Of a DNA stretch of 64,000 nucleotides, positions 56,759 to 64,000 are shown piece after piece. Origin of the DNA: Rhypophila decipiens (Eukaryota; Ascomycota; Sordariomycetes; Sordariales; Naviculisporaceae); NCBI GenBank assembly GCA_033297075.1, contig MU858092.1, positions 62,001 through 126,000 of the forward strand, in the 5' to 3' direction. The notes under the pieces were generated by a model. That model did not search any database and was not told where the DNA came from. It worked only from the letters and a program-made list of their open reading frames with translations. How positions within the stretch are numbered: the first letter of the stretch is position 1; each line of letters begins with the position of its first letter. The position numbers and the translations under genes are program-made.

Positions 56759-59064
56759 ACTGAAAAACAATTCTCGGAAATTAAGCTCGCTCCCTCCACC
56801 TCAAACAATGCTGGCTTTGTCGACTAGAACAATGTCGTGCGTATCCCGGGCTTGACTCGACCCACGGAAAAGGACAGGACATGAAGCAGGTAGGCAGGTA
56901 CAGATCCCGCTGTCCAGTAACCCTTCCTCCTTCAACGGATACCGACAGGAAGGCGTTCCTCTGTGTAGCCTGACTGACAAGGATGAAAAGGGGAGAAGAG
57001 ACAGGAAAAGAGGCAAAGGCCCAGTTACACCAGATAAGGTACGCAGTCTGGCTCGTGCCAACGAACAAAATACACAGAGGACGGGCTGACTGCGCTGGCT
57101 AGGACTTTGAATGTTGTGTGATAAATAAACACGGATAATAAATACACCATAGAAAAGAAGATAAAACTGACCCAAAGAAAGAACGGATGGTCTTCCAACC
57201 CACTTGATAGACAAGGCTTGCAGAACACCGTCCGTCACTGTCATCCCACCGGATACATGCATCACGCCCCGGAAGTTCAAAGTAGCAGGTGACACGACCG
57301 TCATTGAGGACGGAAGGACAAGCTCGACCCGAGAAAGAACATCAGGGCAGACGGCAAGCGGGGGAAACCCTCCTTCCGTTTCGTCTGCTGTCGCTCCTGC
57401 CAAATTCATCCAGGTGAGGTGACGTCCTTGCTGCTGCGTACAAAAAAGCTCACGGGACCGACTGACCGGCCGAGTCCAGATCCTCTTACTCCGTCCGAAA
57501 TTTTCATCCGTTCCGTTCCCGTCGGTTCCTTCCGTACGGAGTAAGAAGGAGGCGGCCGAGATAAGATGGCCCATGATAGGCACACACCGGTTCCATAGTT
57601 CCATAGTTCCCTACCGTCCGGGCCCAAACCCACTGTCCAGTACTGTCTCTCCACTAGAGAAACAGCACAGTACTCGCTCGATATCTCTCGGTGGCAGACC
57701 TCTAGCCAAGATGAACTTTGTTATTGCATGCTCTGTACGCCGGACTCATGTTCAACTTGGATAGGGAGGCACAATTGGGTGCTGAGGATGTATGTATATA
57801 ACAGCCTACCTAGCCAGTTTGCTTGCTGCTTGTTTGTACCAGCAACGCTTATGTAGCAATCAAGATGAAACTTTGCAAATGCACGTAGATAGAACCACAA
57901 ACACGCATGAGCACGCGATACGATACGGCCAAAACTGTTTAGAGAGGAGAGAACAAATAACATTAATTGTATATCAATCTTGCAGGCTGGTTGGTAGACT
58001 GGCTAAGAGAGCAAAGGAAAAACGACCAGAGATGGAAGCTGGAAGGAAGGACAAGGCCAAGTTGATATTCTCCTCTTCTCTCTAACCATATCTATTCGTA
58101 CAGGCTACAAAATATCTCATTTGACTTGCCACATACAAACGTAGACTGGCTAGGAAAGAATTCAAGTAGAACAGACAACTATAGTCCCCGCCCTTACATT
58201 CCCACTCCCCTCCTCGGAAAAGGAAATCAAGGAAATAAGACTCAAGGAGATAGAGAAAAGAGAAAAAGGAAAAGTTGCAAGATCCGAATCCGTTCCATTT
58301 GAACCCCCACACCCAGTTAGATACCCCCATACCTAGCTAAATCTCAAGGACGACGTTGAGCAATACCTAGAGTACAGAAGTAGAACAGGGTAATAACGAA
58401 CCAAGCAGTCAAAAGCAGAAGCAAAACTCAAACTAGAATAAGAGAACAGCAGAAACAAAAATGCATTAAAAAAGCAGCAGACTGTATTGAACAAGGTATC
58501 CGGGAGGAGAATTTGTAAGATAAAGAAATAGAAGAAATAAATCACGTCCCAAGTGACGCAATATACAGTGTGTAAAGAAAGAAAAGAGAAGGAGAAAGAA
58601 AAAAAGGCATTAAATAAATCGGTAAGGGTGCCGTAGCTAATGAAACAGGGAGAAAGAGAAGTCCCTCCGCATGGACCAGCCAACAGTGTGCAGATTATTA
58701 GGTGTTGCGCCAGGAGCGCTGTCAGTCCAATATCATCCCCATATTTCCTTCGCTGGACCAGATGCGAAACCCGTGTGTACCAACCAAACCTGCCCCCATT
58801 ATTGACCTGAGACCACAATGCAGACGCATAAATGCAACACCAGCAAGGAGAGGAATTTCACAAAGTCAAAGGCAAATCCTCAGACCACCCCCCGCGCCAA
58901 ACCCCCAACCAGGAAAGAGAAAACGCAGCAAGGAAAGAATACGCAAGGAGAGGAAAGGAAAAACGCTGGCAGGAAGCCCCCGTCCAACAGAGAAACGCTG
59001 AGAGGTATATGCCTGGGGAAAATGACCACCGGAAACAACAAAAGAAATCATCGACGTCATCACA
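56759..59064. other. intergenic: GH16 promoter and transcription-factor gene 3' flank
   Basis: A long open frame on the minus strand (about 56801-57604) has no recognisable motif and lies where the GH16 leader would be. A TTCCATAG direct repeat occurs at 57590-57609. The 57700-58700 part is A-rich on the + strand. No gene is supported. Confidence 0.4.
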
Positions 59065-61687
59065 CTAATACACGCTATCCTCGTCAGCCCCTTGCGAGGT
59101 CATTGATGGTGTCGAGACGCTGGAGGATGCGGGACCTTCTGGGTGGAAGTCCTGAATGGCTTGCGAGTGGAGTCTGAAGGATTCACCCATGATGCGTGTG
59201 ATTCTAGAGAAGTTTTTAGTAAAAGGTCTCATGGAACGGGGACTGCAAAGTAAACCTACCCCCAAACGACCACTTCGTCGAGCATGGAGCTCCAGAGGCG
59301 CGCTACCAAAGAGCTGATGCCATGCGTATAAGGCTCATCCAGATCTTGCTCAAACAGCTGGCGGACTTTCTTGTACATGATTGTCTCTTCCTCATTCGCA
59401 ACCTCGTCATCATGTTCCAGACGATAAAGCCACAAACTAAGGATGATCATCAGGTCCAAGCCGCACAGCGGATGCTCGATACTCCAGTTCGTCGGAGAAG
59501 TGCGAGCCACCCAGCGAACGCCAGTAGTAACCGCAGTTTCAAGGCAGTTGTAGCATTCCTGTATGACCTTGATCATTTCGCTTGACCGCTTGACGAGGTC
59601 ACGAGCGTTCAGCATGGCACCGGCCACCTCGTACGAGTCGTGGTACCGAAGAGCTTCCTGGACCGACTTCAGGTCAACCTCCAGCCGAGCACGAGCGTTG
59701 CGGAACATTGCCATGGCATTGAAGAGCAACGGGTGGCCCTTGTGGGGTGAGTTCAGCTGGACAGCAACAGTCTCGGGCTCGCAGAGCTCGAGGGATTTCT
59801 CCCACGTCTCGAGTGCAAGTCGGAGCTTGTATTCTGTGACAACATCCTGAAGGGCTTCCGGGCTTCGCTTATGATACCAAACCTCAAGGAAGAGGGCGTT
59901 GATCATAACACGCGTCGCAAAGGCACTGTACTTCAGTGTCTGTCCCTGGAAGAGGTTGTGATGGGCCTCGAAAAAGGTGACACTCGGCGAGGCGTGCAAG
60001 TGCTCTTGCCATGACAGTTCGTCGCTAACCTGGAGGTTCCAGAGAGCCTCTGTGGAGGGCAGTTGACAGTGCTCGAACTCGTTGAAGTTGATGTTCGGAT
60101 TGTGGTTATAGGTCAAGGTCAAGAGACCAAAGAAGACATAGACAGCGTAGTAAGTACGACGGCAGCCCTCATCTTCAACCCACTCGGCGCGAGTAGGTGA
60201 CCGACCCTCACGTGCCTCCTGGCGAAGCTTGAAGTCGTAGCGGTTGCCCGCGACCATGTTGGCGAGGAGACCCTTGATCGAGCACGCCCATTCCAGGCCT
60301 TTGGGGTCACCGCTCCAGCTGGCAAAGATCATGTTGAGAAGCGAACTCTGCATCGTCCAAAGAGGGCACTTGCGGGAGCTGAAATTCTCCTTGTTCTGCA
60401 AGAACTGATTCACCATGATTTTAGATCCTATGTGCATCATGTATGCCTGTTCTTGATCGAAAGCGTACAATGCGCCAATGGACAACACGGCTAGTAGCAG
60501 TGGAGGGGACATCTGGGTGGGCTCGAAGGAAGCGGGATGGAGGAACGGAAGATGGTGATGGAACATCTTGAAGTACGTGGCCAGGTAGCGATTGATGGTG
60601 GGCAGGTTGGGAACCCGGAACCCCTCAGGAATGGCATGTTCGCTATCGTGTCCACGAATGTTGTCAAGAATCATGTTCCGCTCCTCATCGCTGTTGACTT
60701 GGGGAATCCTGAATCCCGCCGAGGTCGAGTCGATGGGCGTAAGTGCGCGGTGAGTCGTTGCGTACGGTGACTGAGGGGTAGGCGTGCCGGCGTTTGATGG
60801 GGGCAGCGACTCGTTTATCATGGACTGAACAGGAGGCGCGAAAAGCTGGCCACCCATGTGCGCAGCGTCAAATGATCCCCCAGCGCTTGGCGACTTGGAG
60901 TCGGAGATGAAGCTCTCCCACTGCGGCGGATATGCGACCGAGGAGTCAATCATCGAACCGTTCTGAGAAAGCGCCATGCCGCCTGGGCTGCTGTCGTAGT
61001 GGCCGTTGGCCCTGGCAGCTTTATGCTGAAAGTCAGCAACAAGCATTGCAGCAGTTTCCACATCCAAATTACCATCACTGCTGGCCTCGAGCTGCTCGAG
61101 GGCCGAAGTGTCGATTGCAATGGAATTCTTGATCGGGCCCGTCGTCCGCGCAGTCTTAACGCCGCCGCGACGCTTCCCATCGCTGTGGAGAGGCACACCT
61201 CCGTCTTTGGCGTGTACTGTACGGTCGTGTCGGAGAAGAAGATCCCGCCTCACAAAGGTGCTCCTGCATTTGCCGCACTTGAAGGGGCGCTCCTTTGTGT
61301 CTGTTTTCTTCCTGTCAGCCACGGTATTCATCATGCAGGTGGTGCATGTGGAGTTAGTTGGTTACGGAGCAGACGATGGAGGGGTTGTGTAAAGGGTTGA
61401 TGGCTCATGGAGGGGCTTTCAAATAGTCGAGAGCAATCTGCAATGGAGGGGCTTTCAAAGAGAAGAGCAATGGAGGGGTGGCGGGGAGGAGGGGAGGAGG
61501 GGGAGGGGAAGCATCGCAAACAAAACGTACGTGATCTTTCGTGCCGAGTACGATGCTCACTTCTACTAAAAGCTCGAGCACAGAACTGGCACTTGTACTT
61601 TTTCTCCGGTGCCGCGAGTGAAGCCCTTCGCGAGTTTGGTGTCGAAGCTGCCGACGAGGGCATCACTGCCACGCTTGCGCCAGGCAT
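59065..61687 (-). CDS. C2H2 zinc-finger transcription factor with fungal-specific factor domain (778 aa, three exons)
   Basis: Exons 61687-61531, 61300-59260 and 59203-59065 join to 779 codons. Two C2H2 fingers lie at residues about 32-82: YKCQFCARAFSRSEHRTRHERSH, its last His rebuilt across intron 1, and FKCGKCRSTFVRRDLLLRHDRTVH, with the SRSEH/RRDLL contact helices of GC-binding factors. A disordered linker follows, then the fungal-specific transcription factor domain (residues about 250-500: LPTINRYLATYFKMFHHHLPFLHPASF, LSIGALYAF, RRTYYAVYVFFGLL). The third exon adds ITRIMGESFRLHSQAIQDFH and a Ser-rich acidic end. It acts in the nucleus; the target genes are not deducible. Introns have GTACGT and GTAGGT donors. 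Confidence 0.92.
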
Positions 61688-64000
61688 CTTGCTTGTGTTG
61701 ATTTGATTGTCGCGCCGCTTCTTTCTTTGCTCTTTCTCTTCTTCCTGTCTCGCCCGCGACGCAGCCAGCTACTCTCTACGAAACAATGGCACACGGAACG
61801 TCAACGACAACGGCTTCGCGAAAAACTCGTCGTGACCCTCACAGTACGATAGTTGAAATCGCCTGACTCTCTCCTCGCTCGCTCGCTCGCGCTCCCGTGG
61901 GACTTAAAGTGTGTCTATGTGACCTTGTGACGTGTATCTGCTCATTGGTGATATAATCATGGGAGGTAGACGGCGATGGTGTTTTTTGGTTAAGATGGCT
62001 CTAGATGCCAAATGAGTGCGGGGTTGTCGTCTTGCTTGCAAACAAGCAAAGACTGATTAAGCGTTGCGGGCGGCGTTTGTTGTCCTGTGGTGCGATGCAG
62101 CTGTTGATGAGGGATGAAATGGAGGAGAAATTCGGGGAGGGGTTTTGAGGGGGAGACAGGTAGAAAAGATGGTTCGGCGCGGAGGAGGGGGGATTGAAAG
62201 GTACGGATAGCCCACACTGGCGTGCAGAGCCCAGCAGACAGTGCGTGGGCTGGTCTGCTGGTCACTGCTGGTGGGCTTGAACCCACCCCCCCAAAAAGTG
62301 GGAGAACCTAAGAACCACAAAACACCTTCCCTCGCAGCTTGACCCGATTTGGCTAGCCTAATCTCACACCACCGTCAACTCAGTCTTAAGTACAGGGTAC
62401 GACTTTCAGTATAACCAATCTCCGTCCCGTTTCCACTACAAATTAATCAAGGCAAGGTGGCTGGGACACCCACAAAAAATTCTCATCACAGCCAGTTTTC
62501 TTTTTCTCGCTCACCACAACCACCAGCGAACCGCGGAATGGGGAAAACCGGAATCGATACGCATCACAAACAGGAGTCGCACTGCCGCAACTAGGGCATG
62601 CAGACAGTGGATATCTTTTATCTACAAAAAAAATAGCGGTGAGCTTCGAGTCTTGACAGTTGGTTTAGCATTGACATGGCAGCGAAAAGGGACCGTTTCC
62701 TTTTTTGTGGCCAGCACCGACAGTTCAGCATTGCTGGACCAGCGCAGTGGCTACATTTTCTCAGACCCATGTCTCGAGTACCTCAGCAAGGTGGGGTTTG
62801 TTCGAAATGTGTCCAGAGGAAAAGGGGGGAGGCCGGGAACTTGTCGCGGGGCAAGGGGGCCATAAGCGTGCAGGTCTCTCTGGTGGCACTTTGCACGCCT
62901 CTCGTGGTGTCATCCCACCGTTTGGTACTTGGCCAGCTAACGCGTAGGGACCCGCATTAAATCTCTTTGTCTTGTGTACGTACACAGTGCATTCCGAAAA
63001 CGAGATACAGATCTGCTCTCCCTCGCTCAAAGGTTGCTTTTTCCAGGTTGTTGCGTTGCCCCGGGGAGAGCTGACAATTTCACCAAGCCAAACGGCTGGA
63101 AGGCCCCTCCATTTCCAGTGCCGGTACAAAAAGACGTGCTTGACGGTGGTGATCCCCTCACTTGTACCTCAATACATTTTATCTCAGGCATCTTATCTGC
63201 GATTCAGGATACCAGATCATATGATAAGTGAGATGGACCGCAACCCACTGACCGCCGTCGCAACAGCATTTTGGCTGCAGCAATTCGTTGAGGGAGACAT
63301 CGGTTGCTGCTGAGCAAGGGATAACAACTATGTACGTAAAATGGAGCGTCTCAGGGGAGGAGGCCATTCACACGGATGCAGCCCGGTGGGTCGGCATTCA
63401 TTCTCGCCGCAGTGCTGTGTTGGCATCATCGCCGAGGACTGGACGGACCGCTTACAACATTCATCAACTGCTGTATGCCGTGAACGACCTCGCCGCCGCC
63501 GTGGAGGTAGCGTGCAGCATACGCATCTCTAGCTGCCTGTTGCGACTTTGCGCTTTCAAAAAATAGTGGCCCGGGACGCTGAGAGCTGACTTGCATGCCA
63601 GAATACTGCAACCTCTATCGCTGGCACGCCCCGAAAAGTGAGGCTGGGAGATCACAGATCGAGACATTCTCATCCAATACCCGCCTGCTGCCACAAGCCC
63701 ATAGGATCGCCACAAACCCGGACCCCACGGCATCGCATATCAGCCACTTGGCCATGTTTCCAGCATGGATACGGAGGAGTGTGATGCATGCAAGTCAAAA
63801 GCCAGGGATCCCGTGATCTCGATTTTGCTGGCTCTGTGGTTCTGTGAGGTTTCCTATCAACCAGCAGCTTGAGAATCCCGACGGGTTGGCCCCCTGTGGC
63901 TCGTGTTTGCTTTAAGATCAGTGGACTGCTCGATACATGTATTTTTTGCGTGCGGTTCCCTCATCCGATTCGAGGAGGGGTCGTGGTCCATGACGAGCCA
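61688..64000. other. 2.3-kb gene-free stretch at the right edge
   Basis: This is the upstream region and leader of the zinc-finger gene, with a GCTC tetranucleotide repeat at 61877-61890, and further sequence in which no gene, tRNA or transposon end is recognised. Several frames under 125 codons lack motifs. Confidence 0.4.

Noticed and set aside
56801..57604. 267-codon open frame on the minus strand
   Set aside because: It has no motif, an odd composition, and lies in the likely GH16 leader region; it starts and ends without splice or family support.
62260..62300. tRNA-like B box (GGTTCAAGCCC on the minus strand)
   Set aside because: No A box, acceptor stem or anticodon arm can be built around it.

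Overview
The window looks like a gene-rich stretch of a filamentous ascomycete chromosome, most likely a sordariomycete and probably Sordariales. The reasons are: short introns (about 48 to 80 nt) with GTRNGT donors and CTRAC-type branch points; a dispersed single 5S rRNA gene of Neurospora type; a 353-residue group I G-protein alpha subunit almost the same as Neurospora GNA-1; intron-bearing tRNA-Asp genes; and fungus-only families (HET, STAND/NACHT, DUF3716, DUF4419, GH64). Gene models were joined by hand from splice signals, and in nearly every case the joined length is a whole number of codons.

Layout. 1-621: C-terminal part of a HET-domain gene cut by the left edge, apparently frame-broken. 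986-2530(-): AT-hook protein. 3224-3342(+): 5S rRNA. 3932-6082(-): three-exon MFS exporter. 8829-10853(-): secreted Ser/Thr-rich, probably GPI-anchored protein, with a degenerate partial copy at 11826-12300. 12500-13186(+): small acidic orphan protein. 13880-15313(-): DUF4419 protein. 16651-17934(+): DUF3716 protein, whose stop is followed in frame by 79 more coding-like codons. 19419-19515(+): tRNA-Asp. 19745-24093(-): Urb2/Npa2-like ribosome biogenesis factor, divergent from Mic10 at 24841-25222(+). 25783-27456(-): single-pass membrane protein. 28062-29371(-): DUF1771-Smr protein ending in a CaaX box. 34421-35690(+): G-alpha with a spliced leader. 37201-39518(-): secreted SGNH hydrolase. 40570-41729(-): conserved disordered protein. 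43047-43976(-): flavodoxin-like protein. 44880-44974(+): second tRNA-Asp, a duplicate of the first including its upstream flank. 45805-47847(-): GH64-like glucanase with a membrane anchor. 50930-54341(-): NACHT-ankyrin STAND receptor with an apparent one-base frameshift. 55388-56758(-): GH16 enzyme. 59065-61687(-): two-finger C2H2 transcription factor.

There is no single pathway cluster. Most genes are housekeeping or signalling genes (ribosome assembly, cristae shaping, G-protein signalling, transcription). They are mixed with cell-surface and cell-wall genes (GPI protein, GH16, GH64, SGNH hydrolase) and two genes of the fungal nonself-recognition repertoire (HET, NACHT-ankyrin), both of which look damaged. 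No transposon, CRISPR array or secondary-metabolite backbone gene was seen. Long gene-free stretches (29.4-34.4 kb, 47.8-50.9 kb, 61.7-64 kb) appear to be promoter and UTR DNA.
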